A model generated the notes under the pieces. That model ran no database searches, was not told where the DNA came from, and saw only the letters and a program-made list of their open reading frames with translations. This document shows positions 9,049 through 17,067 of a stretch of 64,000 nucleotides of DNA, piece by piece; positions within the stretch are counted from its first letter, which is position 1; each line of letters opens with the position of its first letter. The stretch covers positions 1-64,000 of the forward strand of contig NZ_BAKM01000030.1 in the NCBI RefSeq assembly GCF_000614185.1, given 5' to 3'. The position numbers and the translations under genes were made by a program. This DNA is from Phocaeicola sartorii JCM 17136 = DSM 21941 (GTDB lineage: Bacteria > Bacteroidota > Bacteroidia > Bacteroidales > Bacteroidaceae).

Positions 9049-10173
9049 ATGGAACATACAATAAAATACTACCCTGTTGATAACGGAGATTGCACCCTTA
9101 TAAAGTTAGGAAACGGAAAGACTGTAATCATTGACTGCCAGATAACCGACGCTTATGATAAAGATGGCAAACAAATTTCGTATGATGTTAAAAAGGATCT
9201 CTTGGCTGAACTAAATAGAGACAGCCAAGGACATCCCTACGTAGATTTGTTTGTCAGCACACATCCTCATGATGATCATTGTATCGGGTTTAAGGATAAT
9301 TTCTATCATGGTAATCCAAATGAATATGACAACACCTCAGATAAAGGTAAAATTATTATAGGAGAATTATGGATAACCCCTCGAGGCATGGGTAATAATG
9401 TCGCTACCTCTGCAGAAAGTATCCGTTGTGAGGCAAAACGTAGACGGCTTTTATACGATGAAAACCAAAGCTATTGTGGAACATATGGGAACTATCTTCG
9501 TATTATTGGCTACGATAATCAGAAGAATTTTGACAGCCGCTATGCATATGTTCCAGGCACAAACGTAAAATTTGTTAATGGCTCATTCTTGTCATTACTT
9601 GAAATATTTATACATGCCCCATTTAAGGAAGATGTCACAGATTGTCGTGAAACGGATGATAAAAATACCACATCCATCGTCACGCAATTTAAATTTAAGA
9701 CCGAAGATGATAGAGTAGTTTGTCGGGTACTAATGGGCGGAGATGCCGAGCATGACATCTGGCAACATATTCTTGACAACAATGTTGATGACGCTAACTT
9801 ACAGTGGAATATATTTCTTGCTCCACATCATTGTTCCTGGACATTTTTCAATGATTCCGACAACAAGCAGGAGATTTTAAAATCTGCTAAAGATATATTA
9901 TGCAACGGACTCAATAATGGCTGCATTATAGCCTCTTCAAAAGCTATTCATTCCTATGATTCCAATCCCCCTTGTGCTGAGGCGAAGAAAATGTATATAA
10001 GATTCCTCGATGATAAAGATAATTTTTATAATACGGCTACTGATAAAATTATTAATGGGATTGCGCAACCAATCGTTTTTAAGATTAATGATCGAGGTAA
10101 ACGAAAAATAACAGGAACAGCTATCGCCGGGGAATCATCCATTTCTCGACCTGCTCCTCGTGCTGGAATGTAA
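9049..10173 (+). CDS. MBL-fold metallo-hydrolase of a ubiquitin-like defence operon
   Basis: ATG 9049 (MEHTIKYYPVDNGDCTLIKL) is chosen over an upstream in-frame TTG at 9007. The product is 374 residues. The metallo-beta-lactamase metal motif HPHDDH is at residues 72-77, preceded by the typical DLFVSTH strand; further likely metal ligands are Asp232 in GGDAEHD and His260/His261 in APHHCS. It resembles ComEC/Rec2-like stand-alone MBL hydrolases, whose substrate could be a nucleic acid, nucleotide or phosphodiester; this is not resolved. The gene is far more AT-rich than the tra genes and only 2 bases separate it from the E1/JAB gene, so they form one operon. There is no signal peptide; it should act in the cytoplasm. 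Confidence 0.8.
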   Translation: MEHTIKYYPVDNGDCTLIKLGNGKTVIIDCQITDAYDKDGKQISYDVKKDLLAELNRDSQGHPYVDLFVSTHPHDDHCIGFKDNFYHGNPNEYDNTSDKGKIIIGELWITPRGMGNNVATSAESIRCEAKRRRLLYDENQSYCGTYGNYLRIIGYDNQKNFDSRYAYVPGTNVKFVNGSFLSLLEIFIHAPFKEDVTDCRETDDKNTTSIVTQFKFKTEDDRVVCRVLMGGDAEHDIWQHILDNNVDDANLQWNIFLAPHHCSWTFFNDSDNKQEILKSAKDILCNGLNNGCIIASSKAIHSYDSNPPCAEAKKMYIRFLDDKDNFYNTATDKIINGIAQPIVFKINDRGKRKITGTAIAGESSISRPAPRAGM

Positions 10174-10175
10174 AG

Positions 10176-12311
10176 ATGGCTTTAAAAGGATACGATATTA
10201 TAAAAGGTAAGGAAATTCGGGGGAGCCGTTTACGACTCCCTCGAGCTATTGCTATACACAGAACAGCTCAATTTGATTCCGATATAAAAATAAAAGAATG
10301 TCGCATAAATAGCAAAGGCGATGAAATTATTATAATGTCTTTCCGTGCACTGAGTATCCCGGATGAACCGGTTTTCCCTATTTTAAAGGAAGAAGATGTG
10401 GCGATAAAGTGTACCAAAGAAGATTTAATACTTCCATCTGTATTTGCTTTGAGAAAAGACTTTCCTGTTGGTCTCCCACATTCCAACGCAATGCCTTATG
10501 CTCATCCGGTTTCTTTGTGTGTCAGTGATGTCCCATTTTCTGATTATCGGCTTCAATTTAGTGCTTATGATTTTTTACAAAGTATAAGACGATGGTTCGA
10601 TCTTAATAGTATAGGAGAATTACATGAGCCAGATAGACCTTTAGAAGTATTCTATGGCTCACATATAGTAGCCACAATTAAGAATTTTCAAAACTGTGGC
10701 TGTTTTGGTCGTTTTCATGCAATTTCAAAAAATACTGCCATATTGGAATATACTGAGCGCAAAAGTGCTACACATTATATTTTTCCATTCAAAGCTGATG
10801 AGATATTGTCTAATGGGATGGCCGAAATCCCCGAAATAATTGGTGATTTAAATAGGATTACAGTTTGTAAAGGTAATCCATTATTAAACGTAATAGAGTC
10901 TTTATTTTATAATCATCAAGCACTAAAAATTGATTTGCCATTATTTCTTCCTGTTTTAATTTCACAAAAGAGGGCAATTGGTTTAGACGCAGAATCATCA
11001 GAGTTGTTTTTCATCGTTTTCAAGAAAAAGATTTGTGATATAGCTTTACAAGCAAAAAAACAATCTCACGATTCATTTCAGAAATGGTTATATTCGCAAC
11101 AAATAGATATTGTTATGACACTTCCTCCTGTTTCACGAGAATTGAATGCGTCATCAAATGGACTCGGCAATTTGTTTAAGAAAGTATCGTTTATCGGAGC
11201 GGGTACTCTTGGTGGGAATATTATAGATCACTTTATTCGACAAGGTGTAAGTGAAAAAATTGTCATCATTGATGATGATTCCCTATTACCACATAATATA
11301 GCACGACATGTCCTTTCTCCTGAATATGTAATGCAGTCAAAAGCCAAAGCATTAAAAGATGTTTATCGCAGTATTGAATACCAAAAAGTAGATAGTATTG
11401 ATAAAGATGTTCTTTTGTTCAATAACAACGATAAACAGAGAGCCTTTGAAAATGCCGATTTAATTATTGATGCCAGTACATCAATAGCTGTAGAACGAAA
11501 TTTAGCATTGGACAATAGCTATGGCGATGCAAGAAGAAGTAGTGTCTTCCTTAATCCTAAAGGGACGGAGCTGGCATTACTATATGAAGATACAGAGCGT
11601 AAATATCGACTTGATCTTTTGGAAATGACTTATTATCGGATGCTTATTGTTGATGAGCGATTAAATGATCATTTGTCAGTTTCAGAAAAACAAAGAACAA
11701 ACAGCTTCAGTTGTCGGGCAGAATCTTCAATAATAGACTATGACAATGTCGGGCTGTTGGCAAGTATTGCATCGCAACAACTAAAAAAATTGTATGCCTC
11801 CAATGATGCAAAAATTGCAATATGGCGTATAAGTGCAGGTAATAGTGTTGTAGACTATATTAATATTCCGCTATCGGACTGGCAGTTGTTCGATATTAAC
11901 GGTGTTAAGGTGTATATAATAAATGATGTAATATCAATCATGAAAGAACAACGATTGTCATCTGGCACACTTGAAACAGGTGGTGTCTTTTTTGGATGTT
12001 ATGATAAAGATAGACAAATAATCTATGTGCTACATTCTCATCCAGCACCAATTGACAGTAAACATGGGCCGACATCATTTGTGCGTGGCTGCAATGGCCT
12101 TAAAGAAGTTCAGGACTCAATCAACCTTAAAACATACTATCAGGTTAGATATCTTGGAGAATGGCACTCTCATCCATCTGGTTCTAATACTCCCAGCACC
12201 TTGGATAAAAAACAGTTTGATGAAATGAGTACGGATCATCTCTTGCAAAACATACCATTTGTACAAGCTATTATAGGTGATAACGGTGTTTATGTAAATG
12301 CTTTAATATAA
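10176..12311 (+). CDS. ThiF/E1-like adenylyltransferase fused to a JAB/JAMM peptidase (possible E2-like N-terminus)
   Basis: A 711-residue multidomain protein. The middle part is an E1/ThiF nucleotide-binding domain: glycine motif GAGTLGG at residues 341-347, followed by VIIDDDSLLPHNIARH with the acidic and Arg/His residues usual for E1 ATP binding; Cys513 in SFSCRAES is a candidate E1 catalytic cysteine. The C-terminal part is a JAMM/MPN peptidase: Glu600 in LETGGVFFG, HSHP at 664-667 and Asp677 in GSNTPSTLD, all zinc/catalytic positions being present. The first 330 residues include HPVSLCVSD (Cys115) followed by a W-x-helix pattern, reminiscent of bacterial E2-like domains; I infer this only weakly. 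Activation, transfer and removal of a ubiquitin-like protein may be combined in one chain. No ubiquitin-like gene is seen next to it. Confidence 0.85.
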   Translation: MALKGYDIIKGKEIRGSRLRLPRAIAIHRTAQFDSDIKIKECRINSKGDEIIIMSFRALSIPDEPVFPILKEEDVAIKCTKEDLILPSVFALRKDFPVGLPHSNAMPYAHPVSLCVSDVPFSDYRLQFSAYDFLQSIRRWFDLNSIGELHEPDRPLEVFYGSHIVATIKNFQNCGCFGRFHAISKNTAILEYTERKSATHYIFPFKADEILSNGMAEIPEIIGDLNRITVCKGNPLLNVIESLFYNHQALKIDLPLFLPVLISQKRAIGLDAESSELFFIVFKKKICDIALQAKKQSHDSFQKWLYSQQIDIVMTLPPVSRELNASSNGLGNLFKKVSFIGAGTLGGNIIDHFIRQGVSEKIVIIDDDSLLPHNIARHVLSPEYVMQSKAKALKDVYRSIEYQKVDSIDKDVLLFNNNDKQRAFENADLIIDASTSIAVERNLALDNSYGDARRSSVFLNPKGTELALLYEDTERKYRLDLLEMTYYRMLIVDERLNDHLSVSEKQRTNSFSCRAESSIIDYDNVGLLASIASQQLKKLYASNDAKIAIWRISAGNSVVDYINIPLSDWQLFDINGVKVYIINDVISIMKEQRLSSGTLETGGVFFGCYDKDRQIIYVLHSHPAPIDSKHGPTSFVRGCNGLKEVQDSINLKTYYQVRYLGEWHSHPSGSNTPSTLDKKQFDEMSTDHLLQNIPFVQAIIGDNGVYVNALI

Positions 12312-12312
12312 T

Positions 12313-12921
12313 ATGGAATTCAACTATTACGATCTACTTTCAAGAATTATCATAGGTTACTTTACTCTTATGGCCTCATTATACGCATTTGACATAAGTT
12401 ACAATGAGGATTACAGTATCGCTTACATAGCAGCTGCATTTGTAGTTGGTTACTTTATTAATGCTGTCAGTAGTCTTTTGGAAAGTTTTTGGTTTTGGAC
12501 AATTGGAGGTAAACCATCAGACAAATTATTAACCATAAACAAAAAGAAGAAATATACGGGTATAAGTAAAGTTCGGTTATATAATGCAACTGCGATAATC
12601 GAACGGCTGAAAAAAGATGCTCATAGTAAATCGCCAACAACAGGGGAATTATTCTCTATTGCAAAGCGAGCATGTAATGGTAATAAGGATTGCCGCATAC
12701 CAGTTTTTAGCGCACAATATGCTTTTTCGAGAGTTCTGCTGACAGCATTTACGATTGTGACACTATTTTTATTATGGTCTCATTTTGATGATTGGAGATA
12801 TTATTTCTTAATAATTCCTTGGCTTGTTTTTTGGAATCGCTTTAAGGAACGTGGCTATTATTACGCAAGAGAAGTTCTAACTGAGTATATGAAAAATAGC
12901 GAACAAACAGTTGCTAAGTAA
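12313..12921 (+). CDS. Small multi-span membrane protein, third gene of the MBL-E1/JAB operon
   Basis: A 202-residue protein starting 1 base after the E1/JAB stop, so translation is probably coupled. Hydrophobic segments lie near residues 10-27 (SRIIIGYFTLMASLYAF), 37-58, 133-152 (RVLLTAFTIVTLFLLW) and 155-172, with a basic cytoplasmic stretch between (KKKKYTGISKVRLYNA). I recognise no family. By analogy with other anti-phage operons, in which the last gene is often a membrane-damaging effector, it could be the effector; it could equally anchor the complex. Its base composition matches the two genes before it. Confidence 0.7.
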   Translation: MEFNYYDLLSRIIIGYFTLMASLYAFDISYNEDYSIAYIAAAFVVGYFINAVSSLLESFWFWTIGGKPSDKLLTINKKKKYTGISKVRLYNATAIIERLKKDAHSKSPTTGELFSIAKRACNGNKDCRIPVFSAQYAFSRVLLTAFTIVTLFLLWSHFDDWRYYFLIIPWLVFWNRFKERGYYYAREVLTEYMKNSEQTVAK

Positions 12922-13267
12922 TTTAAACAAGCCCTAAAATATAACAGCCTTTACGAATAGTTCCATTTTGGAACATGTGCTGGAATTTATAAAATCACGA
13001 ATTGGGGATTTTGTAGAAAATTACGCATTAGGCTATTTATGGAACTACTTAACGTCTTTCAACATAGTGTGCTAAATTCAGTTGTTAAGGGATACTTGAC
13101 AACTGGTTCTTTTCAGAAAGAATTTCATTACTCCCCAACATATTCATGCTCATTCACAAACGAGTTGGGAAACTAAAAATTTTGAAGATTACCAGCCTGT
13201 CGCTACTTTCGCTAACTAAAATTCGACAACTTTTGGTCGTGTCACAAAAATACCGTAATTTTGTGAC
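12922..13267. other. Intergenic region between the E1/JAB operon and the AbiE operon
   Basis: The region is 346 bases and AT-rich. I see no convincing open reading frame. It holds the short palindrome GTTCCATTTTGGAAC at 12960-12974, which could act as a weak terminator, and the AbiE promoter/operator at its right end. The same palindromic core recurs after the AbiE operon at 14978-14992. Confidence 0.6.
12960..12974. repeat. Palindrome copy 1 flanking the AbiE operon
   Basis: GTTCCATTTTGGAAC, a 6-bp inverted repeat with a 3-base centre. An identical 15-mer sits inside the longer palindrome at 14972-14998 on the other side of the abiE genes. Confidence 0.6.
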
Positions 13268-13268
13268 A
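13232..13268 (+). promoter_or_regulatory. AbiE promoter with overlapping operator-like inverted repeat
   Basis: The Bacteroides-type boxes TTTG (13232-13235) and TAATTTTG (13256-13263, matching TAnnTTTG) are 20 bases apart. A perfect 10-bp inverted repeat, TGTCACAAAA (13240-13249) and TTTTGTGACA (13259-13268), overlaps the -7 box and reaches the start codon of abiEi. AbiEi antitoxins are known to repress their own operon by binding inverted repeats, so this is the likely operator. If ATG 13268 is used, the mRNA would have almost no leader. Confidence 0.65.
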
Positions 13269-13885
13269 TGATTAAACGGCAAGACATATCAAACTGCGAA
13301 AACATTGTACGCGAAAGAATTATGTCTTTCGAGAAAGGTTATGTATTCTTTCCTTCCGATTTTGAGGAGATTGCCTCTCCGGAAGCAGTACGCCAGATGC
13401 TCAGCCGTATGGTCAAGCACGGAGATATTATGCGCATCAGTCGTGGTATATATTGTGTACCACGGTCAAACAAAGTTCTTGGACTTGACTGCATACCTCC
13501 TTCGGCAGAAGATATTGCCCAACGGATTGCAGAACGAGACCGGGTAAAGATAATACCTACCGGAGACCAGGCGTTGAACCAACTTGGATTATCTACACAG
13601 ATTCCTGTCAATGCAGTCTATATCACCAATGGGGCAAGAAAGAAAATCGGGCTCGCCAATGGGCGCAGCATCATATTCAGGGAAAGCAATGAATTCCGTC
13701 TGTTTGAATTTCTCTCCAAGATTATGATGCTTGCTGTATCTGCAATACGGAGTATAGGAGAAGATAACATAACCGACGATATGGTGAACAGAATAAAGGA
13801 GATCGTGAGGAGCGTCCCCAACGACATTTACAAACACGACATCCGGCTTGCACCGGTATGGGTAAGAAAAAAACTTGAAGACTAA
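13268..13885 (+). CDS. AbiEi/DUF6088-family antitoxin of a type IV toxin-antitoxin system
   Basis: A 205-residue protein with an N-terminal winged-helix domain (FFPSDFEEIASPEAVRQMLS followed by RMVKHGDIMRISRGIYCVPR, about residues 28-70), as in the AbiEi and DUF6088 antitoxins, and a C-terminal domain. It should both repress the operon and counter the toxin encoded next. The start may be ATG 13268, which sits on the promoter inverted repeat, or ATG 13322 (MSFEKGYVFF), 18 codons later; the longer form keeps a helix common in relatives. The toxin ATG follows its stop by 1 base. Confidence 0.83.
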   Translation: MIKRQDISNCENIVRERIMSFEKGYVFFPSDFEEIASPEAVRQMLSRMVKHGDIMRISRGIYCVPRSNKVLGLDCIPPSAEDIAQRIAERDRVKIIPTGDQALNQLGLSTQIPVNAVYITNGARKKIGLANGRSIIFRESNEFRLFEFLSKIMMLAVSAIRSIGEDNITDDMVNRIKEIVRSVPNDIYKHDIRLAPVWVRKKLED

Positions 13886-13886
13886 T

Positions 13887-14885
13887 ATGATTTTCACAGA
13901 TCTGACGGTTGATGACCGTCGAGATATAATCGACTATGTAAGCGACAGGACTGGTTTGTCGCGAATTGTCGTAGAAAAGGACTGGTGGGTGACGTCCGTG
14001 TTACGGGCGATATTCTCACTGCCTTATTCCGATAATATCTCTTTCAAAGGTGGTACAAATCTCAGTAAATGCTGGGATCTGATTCATCGTATGTCGGAAG
14101 ACATTGACATTGCTGTAAGCCGTGAATATCTCGGATTTCCCGGTGAATTGTCCAAAAATCAGATCAGCGACAAACTGCGCAGGGCATCATGCTCATTCGT
14201 AAGGAATACAATGATTAATGATGTGGAGAACGCACTTATAGGTCAAGGCATAACACCGGACCTAATAACCGTCTCAGTGCATGAGACAAAAGTCAGCACT
14301 GTTGATCCGGAAACCATATACGTTGCCTACAAGCCGATATTTGAAGGCAATGGATATGTCCTTCCACAAGTCAAAATCGAAGTCAGCGGACGTTCTATGT
14401 CGGAGCCGGTGAAAACAGTTGCAATACGTTCCTATATTTCCGACAATCTACCTAAACTCACATTTGAGGACAATCCGGTGGATGTCAATGCCGTCCTGCC
14501 ACAACGCACATTTTTGGAGAAATTGTTTCTGCTTCATGAGGAATTTGCAAAGCCATCAGCAGATATCCGGATAGAAAGAATGTCAAGACATATTTATGAC
14601 GTTTCAAGAATAATGAGGACAGGTGTGGCGGATGAAGCATTGGCGGATGACTGCCTTTATGAGTCTGTGATAGAGCATAGACGGAAATTCATTGGTCTTA
14701 AAGGATTTGATTACGACACATTGAGACGCTCTTCGTTGAAAATTATTCCCACAGGAGAAATCCGCGACCGCTGGGAAACTGACTATAAGAGTACGGTAAT
14801 GAATATGGTTATGGGAGAGGCTCCTACCTTTGATGAAATCATAGCAGAACTTGAAGTCCTGAATGAGAAGATTAATAGGATGTAA
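13887..14885 (+). CDS. AbiEii-family nucleotidyltransferase toxin
   Basis: A 332-residue protein from ATG 13887; an upstream TTG at 13875 is in frame but overlaps abiEi. The nucleotidyltransferase motif GGTNLSK begins at Gly55-Gly56-Thr57 and is followed by RMSEDIDIAV with the catalytic pair Asp72-x-Asp74, exactly the AbiEii/DUF1814 pattern. A later Lys-rich region (PQVKIEVSGR) fits the third family motif. Known AbiEii-type toxins modify tRNA 3' ends or otherwise stop growth during phage infection. It pairs with the antitoxin gene, with which it forms a bicistronic unit in the ICE cargo. Confidence 0.88.
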   Translation: MIFTDLTVDDRRDIIDYVSDRTGLSRIVVEKDWWVTSVLRAIFSLPYSDNISFKGGTNLSKCWDLIHRMSEDIDIAVSREYLGFPGELSKNQISDKLRRASCSFVRNTMINDVENALIGQGITPDLITVSVHETKVSTVDPETIYVAYKPIFEGNGYVLPQVKIEVSGRSMSEPVKTVAIRSYISDNLPKLTFEDNPVDVNAVLPQRTFLEKLFLLHEEFAKPSADIRIERMSRHIYDVSRIMRTGVADEALADDCLYESVIEHRRKFIGLKGFDYDTLRRSSLKIIPTGEIRDRWETDYKSTVMNMVMGEAPTFDEIIAELEVLNEKINRM

Positions 14886-15219
14886 TATTCTCAATATAGG
14901 ACACCATAGCCAACAATTCTTTTATGCAATACTGCCCCAAACGTCCCATAAAAAATTAGAAGTAAAGAATCCAGTTTGTTCCATTTTGGAACAAACTGCC
15001 CAATACGGAATTTGATAAATATCTTGAATTTACAAGTGCGCAATTTTATTTCAATGAGAATGGTGCGCAAAAAACCAAAATGAAACGCCACAAAAAACAA
15101 AAATGCCGTAGCTGATCTTACCTCTATTGTAAAGCAAGGTGTATTTTTGCACATTGCTTTTTAGGATAGTTTTAGAAACTGTCAGTTTGGGAAACAGAAC
15201 ATTACAAATAGAGATTTCC
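14886..15219. other. Intergenic region between AbiE and the minus-strand ICE block
   Basis: 334 AT-rich bases at a convergent boundary. Besides the 27-base palindrome at 14972-14998 I see no structure or plausible gene; an 87-codon open frame on the - strand (14891-15154) has no recognisable features and is rejected. Confidence 0.5.
14972..14998. terminator. Perfect 12-bp palindrome downstream of AbiE, terminator or operator
   Basis: CAGTTTGTTCCA (14972-14983) pairs perfectly with TGGAACAAACTG (14987-14998) around a 3-base loop. It lies 87 bases after the abiEii stop. No clear T tract follows, so termination is not certain. Its inner 15 bases equal the palindrome at 12960-12974. Confidence 0.5.
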
Positions 15220-15777
15220 CTAAAAACGATTTAAGTAATATTGTAGCCTCACATTTTGAACCGATAGAATAACCTCTCTTTCAAGTTCGGCATATTTTTT
15301 AATCTTGGATTGTAGCTTCCGGCGGAATTTTGCAAGTGTTTCATCTTCTGCCTCATTAAAGAACATATTGTTCTGCCGCTGGTATTCAAGATATTCCTGT
15401 TCCTTGCGTCGGGCTATTGTGATTTGGGCCTTAGCCGCAGATAGTCTGGAAAGAGCAGAGCCGAAATCCATGCTTAGTCCGGTGCGCCTGTCATAATATG
15501 AGAAATATGTCTGAACGTTCTCTTTGGGATATTGGCACAGGAGTCGGGCATGGCGCCATCTGACAACCCATTGGCGCCGCTCATATATATCACGCGGGAG
15601 GTCATAGCGGAACAAAACAACCCGTTGCCGTTCCTTCGTCCGGTATTCGATGGTGATACAGACCCATTTTTCGATTTTCATCTCCCGTTGGGCTTTCGCA
15701 TATTCGCGGGCATATTCCATCCAGTCGCCCATGTTCTCCTGTGCCATAAGAATTTTTAGGTTTTTGAGGATTCCCAT
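15220..15777 (-). CDS. ICE protein of unknown function, coiled-coil C-terminus
   Basis: Up to 185 residues. ATG 15777 (MGILKNLKIL) and the internal ATG giving MAQENMGDWMEYAREYAKAQ are both possible. The C-terminal half is rich in Lys/Arg/Glu/Gln with a heptad-like pattern (residues 110-175), so it is probably a coiled coil. No family recognised. It is the last gene of the minus-strand ICE block, 26 bases after the J-domain gene. Confidence 0.6.
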   Translation of the reverse strand: MGILKNLKILMAQENMGDWMEYAREYAKAQREMKIEKWVCITIEYRTKERQRVVLFRYDLPRDIYERRQWVVRWRHARLLCQYPKENVQTYFSYYDRRTGLSMDFGSALSRLSAAKAQITIARRKEQEYLEYQRQNNMFFNEAEDETLAKFRRKLQSKIKKYAELEREVILSVQNVRLQYYLNRF

Positions 15778-15803
15778 AAAAAGCAGAAATCCTCATTGTT
15801 TCG

Positions 15804-16838
15804 TTATGCCGAAGCCGGACATAGGGGGCCATTCTCCAATTCCCATTTCTCGCGGGCTTCGTTGTATTCCTGCTCTTCCTGTCGGAGCATACGTTCTGTT
15901 TCGGGAGTATAGCCGATGAAGCGGATACAGCCGCCGTTATAGCCGGTCAGTTTGCAGATTATACCTGCCTTTTCAAGTTTGTCAATGCGCTTCTGTGCAG
16001 ACTTGGCGCTTGAATACTGCTTAGGCCAAAAGTAATGTTCGCCCTTTGAACCGTAGTGATCTGCTCCGTAGACCTTATATCCGGTATGCCGCTGGCTCTC
16101 TATAAAGTCGAAACGGCCTTTTTCAAGAGCCTGCCGGATAGCCTTGTGCGCCGAACCTTCGGGATGCCTGAATGTCTTTGGTTTCGGGCCTTTCATGCCG
16201 AGTTTCGGAAGCACGACTTTGTAGGGATTGCTCCATTTGCCGATGCCGAGAGTAAGATAGAAGTTGGTGCAGAAGTAGTCGGTCATAGGGTCGCTGTCGT
16301 CATAGTTGTACGACATGACAAAATCCTTTACGTTGGTCATCACCTCCCGGGCGCGGTCTGTCAATCCTTGTTCTCTTTCAACCCGATAATGATTGATAGA
16401 ACAGTGGATATACCCGGATTCCTTCGTGAACGCCTCGAAGTCGGCACTCATCAGGGTGACATGTATCGAGCTGTAGCCGTCGCGTCTTACCGAGAACCTG
16501 TATCTCGGATAGGTCTCCTTGAGCCAGTCACGGATTATCCGCACGATTTCGCGTGAGGACTGTCCTTGATAGTTACAGCCTCTCCACCGGTATTCGTTGT
16601 AGACATAGCGAGTGTATTCCCCGGCGGATGCTTCGCCATAGTCGTTCTCGTATCCGTTAAGATCCGATGTCGGCGACACAGGGACGTCCTTCCATACGGC
16701 AAACAGCTTCTCAAACTCGAAGTTGATGCGCTGCATTGTTTCCGTGCTGCCACCTTTGTCGGGATGGTTGTCGATTGCAAGCCGACGGTACTTCTTTTTC
16801 AGGTCCGCCAGACTGTTGATGTTCTGAAAGTAGGTCAT
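15804..16838 (-). CDS. J-domain protein with an LPD29-like domain
   Basis: A 344-residue protein. The N-terminus (residues 1-50) is a J domain: LKKKYRRLAIDNHPDKGGST with the essential HPD tripeptide, which in DnaJ-type proteins stimulates an Hsp70 partner. The next part, starting near residue 88 with CNYQGQSSREIVRIIRDWLK and continuing to ISVTLMSADFEAFT-like sequence, resembles the large polyvalent protein-associated domain LPD29 common on ICEs and phages. The C-terminal third is basic and aromatic. There is no chaperone gene nearby, so it probably uses the host DnaK. It may serve plasmid/ICE maintenance or entry; this is inference. Confidence 0.75.
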   Translation of the reverse strand: MTYFQNINSLADLKKKYRRLAIDNHPDKGGSTETMQRINFEFEKLFAVWKDVPVSPTSDLNGYENDYGEASAGEYTRYVYNEYRWRGCNYQGQSSREIVRIIRDWLKETYPRYRFSVRRDGYSSIHVTLMSADFEAFTKESGYIHCSINHYRVEREQGLTDRAREVMTNVKDFVMSYNYDDSDPMTDYFCTNFYLTLGIGKWSNPYKVVLPKLGMKGPKPKTFRHPEGSAHKAIRQALEKGRFDFIESQRHTGYKVYGADHYGSKGEHYFWPKQYSSAKSAQKRIDKLEKAGIICKLTGYNGGCIRFIGYTPETERMLRQEEQEYNEAREKWELENGPLCPASA

Positions 16839-16856
16839 ATCGTTAAATTTTGTGCG

Positions 16857-17060
16857 TCAGGCCATAGCCACGCGGTTGATGAAATACTCCACATAGTCGT
16901 CTTCTATGCCAAGATTGCTACAAGCCATATACAGGTCATCTTCACGGAGGTCGCTAAGTTCCTGCAATTCCTGAAGATGACGTACCTCGGCTTCGAGATA
17001 TTCCTGTGCGGTCTGCTTGTCGCAGGAGCAGGTTGTCGAAATCAGATTCACTATATCCAT
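16857..17060 (-). CDS. Small acidic ICE protein
   Basis: A 67-residue protein, mostly helical and acidic, with a CSC motif near residue 11 and the stretch LQELQELSDLREDDLYMACS. No family recognised. It is closely packed between two other minus-strand ICE genes, 18 bases before the J-domain gene, which supports it being expressed. Confidence 0.55.
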   Translation of the reverse strand: MDIVNLISTTCSCDKQTAQEYLEAEVRHLQELQELSDLREDDLYMACSNLGIEDDYVEYFINRVAMA

Positions 17061-17067
17061 ATCCGTG

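Noticed and set aside
10176..12311. CBASS type II operon
   Set aside because: E1 and JAB domains are present but there is no CD-NTase cyclase or recognised nucleotide-activated effector in the neighbourhood.
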